52,337 nucleotides of DNA, taken from positions 1 to 52,337 of the forward strand of contig JAFDEE010000011.1 of assembly GCA_019310525.1 (NCBI GenBank). The letters are read 5' to 3'. Below, one piece after another: positions 24,603 to 35,207 of this stretch (positions are counted from its first letter, which is position 1; each line of letters starts with the position of its first letter). The position numbers were made by a program, and so were the translations under genes. Origin of the DNA: Deltaproteobacteria bacterium. Its GTDB lineage: Bacteria; Desulfobacterota; DSM-4660; Desulfatiglandales; HGW-15. The notes under the pieces are model-generated. The model ran no database searches and was not told the DNA's origin. It worked only from the letters and a program-made list of their open reading frames with translations.

Positions 24603-27401
24603 ATGGATCCTGAATTGATGAAATCCAGGGCTAGGAGATACCAGTTCCTTTCCGCCCTCTATCGGGACGAAATCCCCCTCTCCCTCATTGAAGCCATGCA
24701 AAAAGAAGATTTTCTCGACAGGTTCAATGAGGCTGTTACGGGGTGCGGGTTCATCGACCTTTCAAGCGGGGCGGAGTTGATGACCCAGTACCTGAAGAGC
24801 GGGCCCGCCGAAGAGCTTTACAAGGAACTCCGTTATGATTATGCCGACCTTTTCCTGAACGCCGGACCCAATCCCGTCTTTCCTTACGAGTCCGTGATAA
24901 AGAGCGGGGAGCCCGTCGTCATGCAGGAACCGGTCTTTGAATTGAGGAAATACTTCCGGAGGGCCGGCGTCCGAAAGAACCCTAACTATAAAGATCTCGA
25001 AGAACACATCGCGGTCCAGATGGAACTCCTGAGGATCCTCCTGGAAAGGGGGGATGAAGACCTTTATTTGGACTTCTTCAAAAACAAGTACTGCAAGTGG
25101 GTGCCCGCCTTTTGTGATCAACTCATCGCCGCCGCCCCATCCAAAAACAATTTCTACCAGGGGCTCGCGGCATTCACCCGCGGTGCCCTTATGTGCGAGA
25201 GCCTCAGGATCGAAGGATTCACCCGAGGCGAAGAAACCACGAAGAAAATGCTGGGAGCAGTGGATTCCCTGGGACTCGATCCGGGCTATGTCACCCTTGA
25301 AGAGGGGCCGCTCGAGGAGGAGCCCGAGAAGAAGATACCGAGCCATTGTTACACCTGTGGAGCGCTTTGCGGCATCACGGCGCGGCTCAAGGACGGGATC
25401 CTTGTGGCCACCAGCGGGCTCCAGGGAGATCCAAAGAGCGGCGGAAGGATCTGCCCCAAGGGAGCCGCGGCCCCCAAGCACCTCTATTCGGCCTATCGCT
25501 TGAAAACTCCCCTTATCAAGGAGGACGGGCGCTTCCGAAAGGCCACCTGGGACGAGGCCTTGGACAGGGTGGTTGAAGCCTTCGGTAAGATCGAGCAGGG
25601 GAAGATAGGTTACATGAGGGGTAATGACTGGGCCAACAATATCCACGAGGCCCTCTTCGATCACCTGGGTTGCCCCAAGACCACCCACCGGCCCATGTGC
25701 GACAACTCGAACCGCATGGCCAACGAAAAGAACCTGAACGACAAGAGGCCATGGATCAACTATCAGGAGGCCGACTATATCCTTCACTTCGGCATGAACG
25801 AACTGGCCACCTCTTATGGCCAGCGCAAGACCGCCGAGTTGCGGGCAGCCCTGCGGAGGGGAGCCAAACTCGTCGTTTTTGACCCACGGCGTTCCGAAAC
25901 CGCAAGCGCCGCTACCGAATGGATCCCGATAAAACCCTCGACGGATGCAGCCGTGGCGATGGCTATGGCCTATGTAATCATCAAAAACGAGCTTTATGAC
26001 AAGGAATTCGTCGAGAACTGGACCCATGGATTCGAGGAGTTCAAGAAGAGGGTCCTGGGCGAAGAAGACGGTGTTCCCAGGGATCCGGAATGGGGAGCAA
26101 AAATCAGCGGTGTTCCAAAGGAAACCATCGAGCGGATTGCCATGGAGTTCGCCTCCGCCCGGAACAAGGGTTGTATTTCCTGGACAGGTCTGGCCCAGAC
26201 CCCGAACGGGATGTACGCGACCGCCGCGATCCAGGCCCTGAATGCCTTGTGCGGCACCTTCGACGCACCGGGCGGCCCTTCCCTTCCATTCAAGCGCAAG
26301 CTGAAATCCCCCTGGGGCAAAGGCCAGGAAAAGCCACCCGCCAAGGAAGCTCCCAAGCTCAACAAGTTCGGCATCTGGTCAGGTTGGGCCCCGGCTTATC
26401 TTCTGGCGGACGTGGAGGCCGGAAAGCTGAAGGGAATGATCAACTATTTCGGGGATCCGGTGCTGTCCTGGGGTAACCAGGAGGCCATAACCCGGGCCAT
26501 AGAAAAAATGGAATTCGTGGCCACCATCGACGCCTTCATGTGCAATACCGCGCTCTTGAGCGACGTTATCCTCCCGGACGCCACGTGGCTCGAACAGAGC
26601 CAGGTCAAAGCGGATTGGATGTACGAGGCCTTTATCGCCTATTACGCGGAAGTGGTGCCTCCCATGTACGATTCAAAGCCCATGTTCCGGATCACTGTGG
26701 AATTGGCCAAGAAACTGGGTCTCGGGAAATACTTCCCCTGGGAAAGCGCCGAGGAGGCCGAACGCAACCAGTTGGAGGGGACTCCCTGGTCTTATGACGA
26801 GTTGAAAGAGAAAGGTTTTATCGTCACGGATCCTGCCCGGTATTACAAGTACAAGAATTGGGGGTCTTTCAACGTTCCCGAAGGGTACGGTTCTTCGGGC
26901 AAGACCTCGACGGGGAAATACAATTTCCTCAATCCCGTGGCCCGGGAAAAGGGGATCGATCCCCTTCCCGACTACAAGGAACCGGATCCCGAAATCTTAC
27001 CCGATGATGAATTTCCCTTTATCTTTGGCAACTTCCGGTTGTTCATCCACGAGCATTCCTCGACCTTCAACAACTACCAGCTCATGAAGGCCCAAGGGAC
27101 CAATCCCCTGTGGATCAACAAGCTGGACGCCCAGGAACGGGGGATCGAAGAGGGAGACAGGGTTCGACTCTCTTCCCCCTGGGGCGCGGTGGAATTGAGG
27201 GCCCATCCTACCTGGGGTATCATGCGGGGAGTGCTGGGCTCCGCCGGAGGTTTCGGACACATCCGGGGTCTCGAGGGAGATCCCAAGTACCCTCAATTCA
27301 GGGGAGTGAATGCCCCCGGCATCATGAAACCAAATTACACGGAAGACGTGGGCGGCACCCCTTTGCTCAAATACATCAAGGTGAAGGTGGAGAAGATGTA
27401 A
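24603..27401 (+). CDS. TorD-type chaperone fused to a molybdopterin oxidoreductase
   Basis: A 932-residue fusion. Residues 1-235 form an all-helical TorD/DmsD-like domain (RRYQFLSALYRDE near the start, YADLFLNAGPNP, HIAVQMELLRIL), normally a separate chaperone. Residues from 245 are a Mo-bisPGD enzyme: Fe4S4 ligands Cys249, Cys252, Cys256 and Cys284 (GRICPKG), then the catalytic domains, with Cys366 in RPMCDNS as likely Mo ligand. The C-terminal cofactor-binding domain shows IHEHSSTFNNY. There is no Tat signal, so it should be cytoplasmic. No electron-transfer subunit follows. The nearest relatives are probably PhsA/PsrA-type enzymes; the substrate is unknown. GGAGG lies 9 nt before the ATG. 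Confidence 0.85.
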   Translation: MDPELMKSRARRYQFLSALYRDEIPLSLIEAMQKEDFLDRFNEAVTGCGFIDLSSGAELMTQYLKSGPAEELYKELRYDYADLFLNAGPNPVFPYESVIKSGEPVVMQEPVFELRKYFRRAGVRKNPNYKDLEEHIAVQMELLRILLERGDEDLYLDFFKNKYCKWVPAFCDQLIAAAPSKNNFYQGLAAFTRGALMCESLRIEGFTRGEETTKKMLGAVDSLGLDPGYVTLEEGPLEEEPEKKIPSHCYTCGALCGITARLKDGILVATSGLQGDPKSGGRICPKGAAAPKHLYSAYRLKTPLIKEDGRFRKATWDEALDRVVEAFGKIEQGKIGYMRGNDWANNIHEALFDHLGCPKTTHRPMCDNSNRMANEKNLNDKRPWINYQEADYILHFGMNELATSYGQRKTAELRAALRRGAKLVVFDPRRSETASAATEWIPIKPSTDAAVAMAMAYVIIKNELYDKEFVENWTHGFEEFKKRVLGEEDGVPRDPEWGAKISGVPKETIERIAMEFASARNKGCISWTGLAQTPNGMYATAAIQALNALCGTFDAPGGPSLPFKRKLKSPWGKGQEKPPAKEAPKLNKFGIWSGWAPAYLLADVEAGKLKGMINYFGDPVLSWGNQEAITRAIEKMEFVATIDAFMCNTALLSDVILPDATWLEQSQVKADWMYEAFIAYYAEVVPPMYDSKPMFRITVELAKKLGLGKYFPWESAEEAERNQLEGTPWSYDELKEKGFIVTDPARYYKYKNWGSFNVPEGYGSSGKTSTGKYNFLNPVAREKGIDPLPDYKEPDPEILPDDEFPFIFGNFRLFIHEHSSTFNNYQLMKAQGTNPLWINKLDAQERGIEEGDRVRLSSPWGAVELRAHPTWGIMRGVLGSAGGFGHIRGLEGDPKYPQFRGVNAPGIMKPNYTEDVGGTPLLKYIKVKVEKM

Positions 27402-27405
27402 ATCG

Positions 27406-27535
27406 CTATCGGCTGAAGCCGTAAGCTTAGGGGCCAAGGGGTTCAGGGTTCAAGGGTTCAAGCGCAACCTACTTTACCTCTAATCCTTTTTTCTCACTTG
27501 ACCCCTGGACCCCTCGAAGCCTTGAACCCTAATAA
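27406..27535. repeat. Repeat family A, full copy
   Basis: About 130 bp from CTATCGGCTGAAGCCGTAAGC to CTTGAACCCTAATAAAA. The left part (GGGGTTCAGGGTTCAAGG) pairs imperfectly with the right part (CTTGACCCCTGGACCCC), so the transcript would fold back on itself. It starts five bases after the molybdoenzyme stop codon and may act as its 3' end structure. Confidence 0.75.
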
Positions 27536-27635
27536 AAAACCATTGGACTGAAGTCTTCACCTGAAGGCACAGATTTCTCCCATTTTACAAATGGGACAAT
27601 AACGTCCCAGCGATCCCTTGATTCCGGGAAAAAGA

Positions 27636-27662
27636 GGCCGGGCAAGCCCGGCCTTTTCTTTT
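27636..27662 (+). terminator. Rho-independent terminator
   Basis: GGCCGGGC-AA-GCCCGGCC is a perfect 8-bp GC stem followed by TTTTCTTTT. It ends transcription from the molybdoenzyme side before pdxA. A-rich sequence on its left (AAAAAGA) could let it work on the other strand too. Confidence 0.85.
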
Positions 27663-27822
27663 CCTTCGCCCTTCCCGTCTCCATTCAAGGGGTCCGGAAA
27701 GACATTGACAGGCCCTGTCCCAGGACTGATAATTCCGGTGTCTCCGTGCCGGAGGATGAAATTTCCCGCTGTAAGCAGGGGGTATCCCAGGCAAAGGCGA
27801 ATGGAGAGGAGGTAGCGGGACC

Positions 27823-28854
27823 ATGCGCCCCATCGTCGGCATCACCATGGGCGATCCATCAGGGATCGGCCCTGAAGTGCTCCTGAAGGCCCTATCAGAC
27901 AAGTCCCTGTACGAAATCTGCCGTCCCGTGGTCTTCGGGGATGCCGGGGTATTGCTCAGGACCCGGGGAAGACCCGCAGATTTACGGATCCGGGAAATCG
28001 ACCATCCCCGTGAAGCCCTGGGAACCTTCGGACAGGTGGAGATCATCCCCCTCTCCTCTCTTCCTGATGAGGCCACATTCCCGGGAAGGCCCGGGATCCA
28101 GGGCGGAAAGGCCATGGTCCAATACATCCTCAGGGCAGTGGAATCGGCCCTGGAGCGGGAAATCGAGGCCGTGGTCACATGCCCCATCAGTAAGGCCCTC
28201 ATGCAAAAGGCGGGTTACGACTTCGAGGGGCATACCCCCCTGATCGCTCAACTTACCCGCACGGAGAATTACGTCATGATGCTCGCCGGCGAAAGCCTCA
28301 GGGTTTCCCTGGTCACAGTTCACTGTGCCCTCAAGGATGTCCCGGCCCTTCTGGACATCGAGGCGGTTTATAAAACCATCGCCATCACGGGGGCGGCGCT
28401 TGAGCAGGATTTCGGGATCCCTTCCCCACGGCTCGCTGTGGCCGCCCTCAATCCCCACGGAGGGGAGGCCGGGCTCTTCGGACGGGAAGAATCGGAGATC
28501 ATTCTTCCCGCCGTCAATAAGGCCAGAACCCGGGGAATCAGGGCGGAAGGGCCTTATCCACCCGACACCCTTTTTTACAAGGCCCGCCTGGAGCGATTCG
28601 ACGCCGTGGTGGCCATGTACCACGACCAGGGACTGATCCCCTTGAAACTTCTCCATTTCTCCGATGCGGTCAACGTGACCCTGGGGCTCCCTATTATCCG
28701 TACCTCCGTGGACCATGGCACTGCTTACGATATCGCGGGAAAGGACATGGCCGACCCCTCGAGCCTGAAGGCCGCACTTCGCATGGCGGTCGAGATGGCC
28801 CGCCACCGGGAAGCCCGCCGGAGGCGAAACCGGGATCCACTGGCGACCGACTAG
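27823..28854 (+). CDS. pdxA: 4-hydroxythreonine-4-phosphate dehydrogenase
   Basis: A metal-dependent NAD enzyme of the DXP-dependent pyridoxal phosphate pathway. Motifs are [10 protein letters not shown] at the N-terminus, TCPISKALM, the metal/substrate region [22 protein letters not shown], and [11 protein letters not shown], with [16 protein letters not shown] near the end. Metal-binding His residues lie in GHTPL, YHDQG and VDHGTA. The length (343) is normal. GGAGG precedes the ATG. The rest of the pyridoxal pathway is not in the window. Confidence 0.95.
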   Translation: MRPIVGITMGDPSGIGPEVLLKALSDKSLYEICRPVVFGDAGVLLRTRGRPADLRIREIDHPREALGTFGQVEIIPLSSLPDEATFPGRPGIQGGKAMVQYILRAVESALEREIEAVVTCPISKALMQKAGYDFEGHTPLIAQLTRTENYVMMLAGESLRVSLVTVHCALKDVPALLDIEAVYKTIAITGAALEQDFGIPSPRLAVAALNPHGGEAGLFGREESEIILPAVNKARTRGIRAEGPYPPDTLFYKARLERFDAVVAMYHDQGLIPLKLLHFSDAVNVTLGLPIIRTSVDHGTAYDIAGKDMADPSSLKAALRMAVEMARHREARRRRNRDPLATD

Positions 28855-28985
28855 GCGAAGCTGGATCCTTCAAGGCAGGGATCGGAGGAAAGACTCCGTA
28901 CAGGATACTTAAAAGAAATGTGACTGCGAACCTCCGCTCTTCCATGAAGACGGGAGCGGTGAACGATTTTTTTACCCGGATTCCC

Positions 28986-31805
28986 ATGACCGCTGAATTC
29001 ATCAAAATACGGGGTGCACGCCAGCACAACCTCAAGGACATCTCTCTGGACATTCCCCGAAACCGGCTTGTCGTCATCACGGGTCTTTCCGGTTCGGGGA
29101 AGTCTTCCCTGGCCTTTGATACCATTTATGCCGAAGGCCAGAGGCGTTACGTGGAATCCCTCTCGGCCTATGCCCGGCAATTCCTGGAACGGATGGACAA
29201 GCCGGAGGTGGAGTCTATCGAAGGTCTCTCCCCGGCCATCGCCATTGAGCAGCGCTCCACGGGCCGCAATCCCCGTTCCACGGTAGGGACGGTCACGGAA
29301 ATCTACGATTACTTGAGGCTGCTCTTCGCGAGGATCGGACGACCCCACTGCCCCCGGTGCGGCCTGGAAATCTCCGCCCAGACAACCCAGCAGATCGTGG
29401 ATCAGATAATGGAACTGGAAGAAGGGACCCGTGTGCAGATCCTCGCCCCCCTGGTGGAAGGGAAGCGGGGGGAACACCTCCAGCTCCTGCGGAAACTTCG
29501 GAAAGACGGGTTTATACGGGTCAGGATCGATGGTGAAATTCGTCTCCTGGACGAAGATATACGCCTGGAGAAAAACAGGAAACATTCCATCTCCGTGGTG
29601 GTGGACCGGATCGTCATCAAGGAGGGAATCCGCAGACGCCTTACGGATTCTATGGAACTCACCCTGAGTCTGTCCGACGGCAAGGCCCTTCTGGATATCG
29701 TCGGCAAGGGGGAAATTTTATTCAGCCAGAAAGCAGCCTGTATCCGGTGCGGAATCAGCCTGCCGGAGCTGACCCCGCAGATGTTCTCCTTCAATAACCC
29801 CCAGGGGGCCTGTCCGGAGTGCACGGGTCTGGGGCTCAAGCGGTATTTTGATCCCGAAAAGATCGTCCCGGACCCCTCCCTCTCCCTTAGAGAAGGGGCC
29901 CTGGCACCCTGGGAAAAACGGGCCTCGGGGTATTATCATCAGATGCTCGACGCTGTTTGCAGGCATTATAAGGTTGACGGTTTCACCCCATTCAGGGACC
30001 TCCCTAAGAAGGTCCGGGACATCCTGCTATACGGGTCGGGCAAGGAAGAAATCCACTTCGACCTCAAGGGCGATACTCATCGCCACTCCTTCACCCGCCC
30101 CTTCGAGGGGATCATACCCAACCTCGAACGTCGTTACCGCCAGACCGGATCCTACCAGGTCCGCGAGGAACTCGATAATTATATCAGCCTGCTTCCCTGC
30201 CCCGCATGCGGGGGGGCGAGGCTGAAACCCGCCAGCCTGGCTGTGAAGGTAGGAGGAAAGTCCATCCACGAGATCACCTCCCTTTCCGTGGAAAAGGCCT
30301 GGTCCTTTTTCAGGAACCTGAAGCTCAGCGAGAAGGAGCAACACATCGCTGAAAGGATCCTGCGGGAAATTACGGAACGCCTGGGTTTCCTGAACAGCGT
30401 TGGGCTTTACTACCTCACCATCGACCGCTCCTCGGCCACCCTCTCCGGCGGGGAAGACCAACGAATCCGGCTGGCCACCCAGATCGGGTCCGGTCTGGCC
30501 GGGGTACTTTACGTCCTCGACGAACCGAGCATCGGGCTTCACCAGCGGGATAACCGTCGGCTGCTCGAAAACCTCCGGCGCCTTCGAGATCTCGGCAACA
30601 CCGTCTTAGTGGTGGAACACGACCTCGAGACAATCCTCTCCGCGGAACATGTCATCGACATGGGTCCGGGGGCCGGTATCCACGGTGGCAGAGTGGTCTT
30701 CGAGGGGCACCCCGAAGACCTCTTGAAAAGCAATGAATCCATAACAGGGCAGTACCTTTCCGGGTTTCGCCGGATTCCCCTCCCTCGATCCAGGCGAAGA
30801 GGAAACGGGAAAAAGCTCGTGATCAGGGGGGCACGGCAGAACAACCTGAAAGGCATCACCGTGGAAATTCCCCTGGGGACCCTGACTTGTGTCACCGGGG
30901 TGTCAGGATCAGGGAAAAGCAGCCTGATCAATGAGATCCTTTACCCGGCCCTGGCACGGAAGCTTTACCGCTCAAAAGAACCGGTCGGCCGTGTGGATGC
31001 CATTGAGGGGATCCGGCATGTGGATAAGGTCATCCGAATCGACCAAAGTCCCATAGGCCGTACTCCCCGTTCCAACCCCGCCACCTATACCGGGGTTTTC
31101 ACCCATATCCGGGACCTTTTCGCCATGCTCCCTGAATCCAAGATGAGGGGATACAAGCCAGGGCGTTTCAGCTTCAATGTCCGGGGCGGACGGTGTGAGG
31201 CCTGCAACGGGGACGGGATCATCAAGATCGAAATGCACTTCCTGCCCGACGTGTATGTGACTTGCGAATCCTGCAGGGGGCTCCGGTTCAACCGGGACAC
31301 CCTGGAGGTCAAGTACAAGGGATGCCATATCGCCGAGGTTTTGAATATGACGGTGAATCAGGCCCTCTCCTTTTTTGAGAACGTCCCCGGGATTCGCCAG
31401 AAGCTCAAGACCCTCTTGGATGTGGGCCTGGGATACATCACCCTCGGCCAACCGGCCACCACCCTTTCCGGTGGAGAGGCCCAGAGGCTCAAGCTCTCCA
31501 AGGAACTGAGCAAGAAAAATACAGGAAAGACCCTCTACCTCCTGGACGAACCCACGACGGGACTTCATTTCGAGGACATAAAGAGGCTGCTGGAAGTCCT
31601 CAATCACCTGGTGGGCCTCAATAACACCGTGTTGGTGATCGAGCACAACCTGGACGTCATCAAGACCGCGGATTACATCATCGATCTAGGACCCGAGGGG
31701 GGGGACCGGGGAGGATACCTGGTGGGGACGGGAACGCCGGAAGAGCTTGCCCGAAACAACTCCTCCTATACGGGCAGGTTTCTCAAAAAGGTCCTTCGAA
31801 CTTGA
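28986..31805 (+). CDS. uvrA: Excinuclease ABC subunit A
   Basis: Damage-recognition ATPase of nucleotide excision repair. Two ABC modules are present, each with an inserted zinc finger: Walker [13 protein letters not shown] and [11 protein letters not shown]; zinc clusters CIRC/CPEC in the first half and CEAC/CESC in the second; signatures [11 protein letters not shown] and [11 protein letters not shown]; and Walker [13 protein letters not shown] and [12 protein letters not shown]. The first signature has Asp where Ala is usual. I placed the start at ATG 28986 ([15 protein letters not shown]), the usual N-terminus. An in-frame GTG at 28920 would add 22 residues; neither has a strong ribosome site. 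Confidence 0.95.
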   Translation: MTAEFIKIRGARQHNLKDISLDIPRNRLVVITGLSGSGKSSLAFDTIYAEGQRRYVESLSAYARQFLERMDKPEVESIEGLSPAIAIEQRSTGRNPRSTVGTVTEIYDYLRLLFARIGRPHCPRCGLEISAQTTQQIVDQIMELEEGTRVQILAPLVEGKRGEHLQLLRKLRKDGFIRVRIDGEIRLLDEDIRLEKNRKHSISVVVDRIVIKEGIRRRLTDSMELTLSLSDGKALLDIVGKGEILFSQKAACIRCGISLPELTPQMFSFNNPQGACPECTGLGLKRYFDPEKIVPDPSLSLREGALAPWEKRASGYYHQMLDAVCRHYKVDGFTPFRDLPKKVRDILLYGSGKEEIHFDLKGDTHRHSFTRPFEGIIPNLERRYRQTGSYQVREELDNYISLLPCPACGGARLKPASLAVKVGGKSIHEITSLSVEKAWSFFRNLKLSEKEQHIAERILREITERLGFLNSVGLYYLTIDRSSATLSGGEDQRIRLATQIGSGLAGVLYVLDEPSIGLHQRDNRRLLENLRRLRDLGNTVLVVEHDLETILSAEHVIDMGPGAGIHGGRVVFEGHPEDLLKSNESITGQYLSGFRRIPLPRSRRRGNGKKLVIRGARQNNLKGITVEIPLGTLTCVTGVSGSGKSSLINEILYPALARKLYRSKEPVGRVDAIEGIRHVDKVIRIDQSPIGRTPRSNPATYTGVFTHIRDLFAMLPESKMRGYKPGRFSFNVRGGRCEACNGDGIIKIEMHFLPDVYVTCESCRGLRFNRDTLEVKYKGCHIAEVLNMTVNQALSFFENVPGIRQKLKTLLDVGLGYITLGQPATTLSGGEAQRLKLSKELSKKNTGKTLYLLDEPTTGLHFEDIKRLLEVLNHLVGLNNTVLVIEHNLDVIKTADYIIDLGPEGGDRGGYLVGTGTPEELARNNSSYTGRFLKKVLRT

Positions 31806-31836
31806 TTTTATACGTTCTCTATCCGTGGCACAAAAA

Positions 31837-31866
31837 GAGGCCTCCCCGTCGGGAGGCCTCTTTTTT
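31837..31866. terminator. Bidirectional terminator between uvrA and atpE
   Basis: GAGGCCTCCC-CGTC-GGGAGGCCTC is a perfect 10-bp stem flanked by AAAAA on the left and TTTTTT on the right, so it can end transcripts from both convergent genes. Confidence 0.92.
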
Positions 31867-31878
31867 ACGTAAGTATTC

Positions 31879-32256
31879 TTACCCACCGAAGGATTTGACG
31901 ATCGCCTCGAGCATGGGGGCCAGGTCGGGGATCTTGAATACGAGGATAAAGCAGATGAGCAATGCGTAAATACAGAGGGACTCGATGAGCGCCAAACCGA
32001 TGATCATAGTGGTCATGATCTTTCCGCTGGCCTCGGGATTCCTGGCCGTTCCCTGCAGGGCCCCGTTGATCGCATTTCCCATGCCCACGCCGGTGCCCAG
32101 GGTCGCGAGCCCGATACCCACGCCGCAAGCGATGGCGATACCAAAGAAGGCCCACAAACCCGCCGCCATTGCAGATCCGTCATCCGCGAAAGCTACTGAT
32201 ACCACTCCCAGGACCAGGACCGCCGTTAATAGTCCAACAACACCTTTCTTCGCCAT
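31879..32256 (-). CDS. atpE: F-type ATP synthase subunit c, with N-terminal leader
   Basis: The rotor-ring subunit of the F0 sector. Two membrane helices form a hairpin: the first with GLATLGTGVGMG, the polar loop RNPEASGK, the second with ion-binding Glu in ALIESLCIYALL. The first 25 residues (GVVGLLTAVLVLGVVSVAFA) look like a cleavable signal, a feature known in some deltaproteobacterial and cyanobacteria-like c subunits. Ser and Tyr near the Glu recall sodium-type rings, but the sodium-type Gln of helix 1 is Met here, which favours protons. The start at 32256 follows AGGAGG. Confidence 0.92.
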   Translation of the reverse strand: MAKKGVVGLLTAVLVLGVVSVAFADDGSAMAAGLWAFFGIAIACGVGIGLATLGTGVGMGNAINGALQGTARNPEASGKIMTTMIIGLALIESLCIYALLICFILVFKIPDLAPMLEAIVKSFGG

Positions 32257-32436
32257 ACTGACCTCCTTCCATTTTTTCATCTGTTGCCTTCTTCCAAAAA
32301 ACCTAAATTAGGTCGATAACCCTCTTTCCATGTACTGTCCCGCCCCACGGCGGATCTATTTTTTAGTTTTACAGGGAGCTTCTCTCCCCACTGGTATTGT
32401 CTTCCACCCTTTCAGCTTACCTGTTCAAGAGTCTGA

Positions 32437-33126
32437 TCAGTGGGCCTCCTCCATGGCACCCACGAAATACACGATGGAAAGGAGCATGAAAACCAGCGCC
32501 TGAATAAAACTGACCAAGATCCCTAAGAACAGGATGGGCAATGGGGCCAAATAAAGACCCGCCAAAGCGAAAAGGATGCCCAGGATTTTTTCCTTTCCCA
32601 TAATGTTACCGAAGAGACGAACGCTCAGGGACATAACCCTTGCCAGGTGCCCTATGCTCTCGATGATGAACATTATGGGGGCCAAGGCCCATACCGGTCC
32701 CAAAAAATGCTTGATGTACTTCACCCCGTGGAACTTGATTCCTATGGCATGGGTGAGGATAAAGGTGCATATGGCCATAGAAAGCGTTGTATTGATATTG
32801 GCGGTCGGGGAGAAGAAGCCGGGAATCAGGCCGATCAGGTTTGAAACCAGGATATACAGAAAAATGGTCGCGATAAAAGGAAAGAAGGCCCTTCCTTCGG
32901 GACCGGTGATCTCCACCATGAAATTTTCCATGGTTCCGATAATGATTTCAAGCAGGTTCTGCCCCTTGACCGGAACCAATTGAAGCCCTTTAGTGAGGAG
33001 GATGGAGCCGACGACCAGGATGATCATCACGAACCAGGTATGGATCACATGACTGTATTCATACGCGAAATGACCGAGCCCGACAGCAGCGAGGATTTCG
33101 TTCAGAAAATAATAGTGATGTTCCAT
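32437..33126 (-). CDS. atpB: F-type ATP synthase subunit a
   Basis: The stator channel subunit beside the c ring. Five or six membrane spans are visible. The essential Arg lies in LSVRLFGNIMG (about residue 170), preceded by IESIGHLARVMS, and the C-terminus ends with LVSFIQALVFMLLSIVYF, which is typical. Length 229 is on the short side but normal for this group. GGAGG lies 8 nt before the ATG. A 180-bp gap separates it from atpE, longer than usual, and holds no gene or clear terminator. Confidence 0.95.
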   Translation of the reverse strand: MEHHYYFLNEILAAVGLGHFAYEYSHVIHTWFVMIILVVGSILLTKGLQLVPVKGQNLLEIIIGTMENFMVEITGPEGRAFFPFIATIFLYILVSNLIGLIPGFFSPTANINTTLSMAICTFILTHAIGIKFHGVKYIKHFLGPVWALAPIMFIIESIGHLARVMSLSVRLFGNIMGKEKILGILFALAGLYLAPLPILFLGILVSFIQALVFMLLSIVYFVGAMEEAH

Positions 33127-33516
33127 TTATGTCGCCTCCCCCGTCTTTGATTTGATAACCATGAGGATTCCAAAAACGACAATACTCAAGACAACGGTAC
33201 TGAGGCCTACGGCCAGACCGATGGGATCCACCACCCTGTATGAAACGAGGAAATAGATGAGGACCCAAAGGGCCAGAAGCCTGAGGTAATATTTTGCTAT
33301 GATGGGGCCCTTTCCACTCTTCTGGCGCCCCTGGTGGTCAAAGGCCCTCGTCAGCGTGCGCTGCATGAGGTTGAAGTTGGCGATTATCGCCAGCCCCCCG
33401 AGAATGACCCCCAGGGTGAGGGAAGGACTCATGAAGAAAAAACTCAAGGAGGAAAAGACGAGTAGAATCGCCCAATTGAGTTTTCCCAGCACCCCTGCTT
33501 GAATTGTCCGGTTCAT
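33127..33516 (-). CDS. atpI: ATP synthase subunit I-like protein
   Basis: A 129-residue membrane protein of the ATP synthase I family, thought to help assemble the c ring or supply Mg. It has four spans: two near the N-terminus (about 13-50, with GVILGGLAIIANFNLMQRTL) and two after a basic loop (about 72-120). It abuts atpB directly and follows atpZ by 14 bp, the usual order atpZ-atpI-atpB-atpE. Confidence 0.82.
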   Translation of the reverse strand: MNRTIQAGVLGKLNWAILLVFSSLSFFFMSPSLTLGVILGGLAIIANFNLMQRTLTRAFDHQGRQKSGKGPIIAKYYLRLLALWVLIYFLVSYRVVDPIGLAVGLSTVVLSIVVFGILMVIKSKTGEAT

Positions 33517-33530
33517 TCCGATTCTAAAGG

Positions 33531-33749
33531 CTATTTATCCTTTATCCTTTTGTACATGATCTGGAGATTTCTGAATGCCGCTGCAATTCCGAATCCCAAA
33601 AAGACGATGAACAGCCACGGCCTGGTTCCGAACCTCCTGTCCAGGTAATCACCCAGTAACGCTCCTATCCCGATGGCGAAGGCCATGGACAGACCCACGG
33701 TACTCAGGTACCCTAAGGTCCTGATAAGTTTCTTGGTCTCATTGTCCAT
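33531..33749 (-). CDS. atpZ: AtpZ-like F0F1 ATPase-associated protein
   Basis: A 72-residue protein with two membrane spans. The family pattern is visible: GYLSTVGLSMAFAIGIGALLGDYLDRRFGTRPW, then a second span and an amphipathic tail. AtpZ proteins accompany atpI and may form a cation channel that supports ATP synthase assembly. The F1 genes are not in the window, as is usual where F0 and F1 genes are split. Confidence 0.85.
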   Translation of the reverse strand: MDNETKKLIRTLGYLSTVGLSMAFAIGIGALLGDYLDRRFGTRPWLFIVFLGFGIAAAFRNLQIMYKRIKDK

Positions 33750-33824
33750 TTATTGGCAGTGAGCGGCGGGTCTACTCGTAAAAAATTGAATGTGAACGGT
33801 TGTCCTTATCACAGGTACTTCCTT

Positions 33825-35123
33825 CTAGTCAATACTTTTGTCCCGAAAATCGCGGAAACTCCTTGCCGCGCAATCGATGGTCTTTCTGAGGTCTTCTTCG
33901 CCATGGGCCAAGGAAACAAACCAGGCCTCGAATGCGGAAGGTGCCACGTAGACCCCTTGCTCCAGCATGGATCGGTAAAAGGCCTTGAAGGCCCGGACGT
34001 CGCCCGTCTTGGCCGATGCGAAATCCGTAACGGGCCGGTCCGTAAAAAAGAGGGAGCCCAGGGAACCGACCCGGTTCACCCTGACCTTGACCCCCGCTGC
34101 GGCCGCGGCCTCTTCGAGGCCTTTGAAAAGCATGCCCGTCTTTGCCTCCAGTTCCTCGTAGATCCCGTTTTTCCTTAGGATTTCAAGGGTGGCGATACCT
34201 GCCGCCATGGCCAGGGGGTTCCCGGAAAGGGTTCCTGCCTGATAGACGTTTCCCTCCGGTGCCATATGCATCATGAGATCCTTTCTCCCCCCATAGGCTC
34301 CCACCGGCAGACCGCCTCCGATGATCTTTCCCAGACAGGTAAGATCAGGCATGATCCCGTAAAACCCTTGGGCACCGCCCGGTCCCACCCGGAAACCCGT
34401 GATAACCTCATCAAAAATCAAGAGTGAGCCGTGCCGGCGGGTGATTTCCCTCAGGCCTTCCAGAAATCCTTTTTTTGGAACGATCACACCCATATTTCCC
34501 GCAATGGGCTCCACAATGACGGCTGCGATCTCGGAACCGAACCTTTCAAAGGCCTCCTTGACTTCCTCCAAATCGTTGAATCCCAGGGAAAGGGTATGAC
34601 GGGCGAGATCCTCCGGGACCCCCGGGCTACCTGGAATGCCCAAGGTGGCGACCCCTGATCCGGCGGCGACCAGCAGGCTGTCTGCATGCCCGTGGTAGCA
34701 CCCCTCAAACTTTATGATCTTGGATCTTCCTGTGTAGCCCCTTGCCAGGCGGATGGCACTCATGGTGGCCTCGGTCCCGGAGTTGACCATCCTCACCATC
34801 TCCACCGAAGGCACCATGTCCACGATCAACTCCGCCAGGCGTACCTCAAGTTCGGTGGGAGCCCCATAACTGGTCCCCAGTGAAACCCTGTCCCGTATCG
34901 CTTGTACCACTTCAGGATGGGCATGACCCAGGATCATTGGGCCCCAGGAGCATACATAATCGATATAGCGGTTGCCATCCGCATCCCAGAGGAAACACCC
35001 CTGCGCCTTCTCGATAAAAGGCGGGTTCATGTCCACGGCCTTTCCGGCACGAACAGGGCTGTTGACGCCCCCCGGTATCCTCGCCTTTGCCCTTTCAAAC
35101 AGGCTTTCGGATCTATCCCCCAT
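33825..35123 (-). CDS. hemL: Glutamate-1-semialdehyde 2,1-aminomutase
   Basis: A PLP enzyme making 5-aminolevulinate in the C5 tetrapyrrole pathway. Family features: [17 protein letters not shown] at the start, [15 protein letters not shown], the [14 protein letters not shown] block, [12 protein letters not shown] (PLP Asp), and the PLP Lys in [15 protein letters not shown]. Length 432 is normal. AGGAA lies before the ATG. It follows the AhbB-like gene by about 85 bp and precedes the ATP synthase genes by 75 bp. Confidence 0.96.
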   Translation of the reverse strand: MGDRSESLFERAKARIPGGVNSPVRAGKAVDMNPPFIEKAQGCFLWDADGNRYIDYVCSWGPMILGHAHPEVVQAIRDRVSLGTSYGAPTELEVRLAELIVDMVPSVEMVRMVNSGTEATMSAIRLARGYTGRSKIIKFEGCYHGHADSLLVAAGSGVATLGIPGSPGVPEDLARHTLSLGFNDLEEVKEAFERFGSEIAAVIVEPIAGNMGVIVPKKGFLEGLREITRRHGSLLIFDEVITGFRVGPGGAQGFYGIMPDLTCLGKIIGGGLPVGAYGGRKDLMMHMAPEGNVYQAGTLSGNPLAMAAGIATLEILRKNGIYEELEAKTGMLFKGLEEAAAAAGVKVRVNRVGSLGSLFFTDRPVTDFASAKTGDVRAFKAFYRSMLEQGVYVAPSAFEAWFVSLAHGEEDLRKTIDCAARSFRDFRDKSID

Positions 35124-35207
35124 TTCCTAACTCCATAATAGTTTGCTCAAAAGCCCTGGTATTTCCGCGGGACCGCTCCGGTTATCAGTCCCCCGCTTTT
35201 ATACAAC

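Noticed and set aside
24762-26027. A 421-residue minus-strand frame
   Set aside because: Antisense to the molybdoenzyme fusion, whose cofactor motifs confirm the plus strand.
28918-28923. ATGTGA start-stop overlap before uvrA
   Set aside because: An isolated start-stop pair near a GTG could regulate translation, but nothing else supports it.
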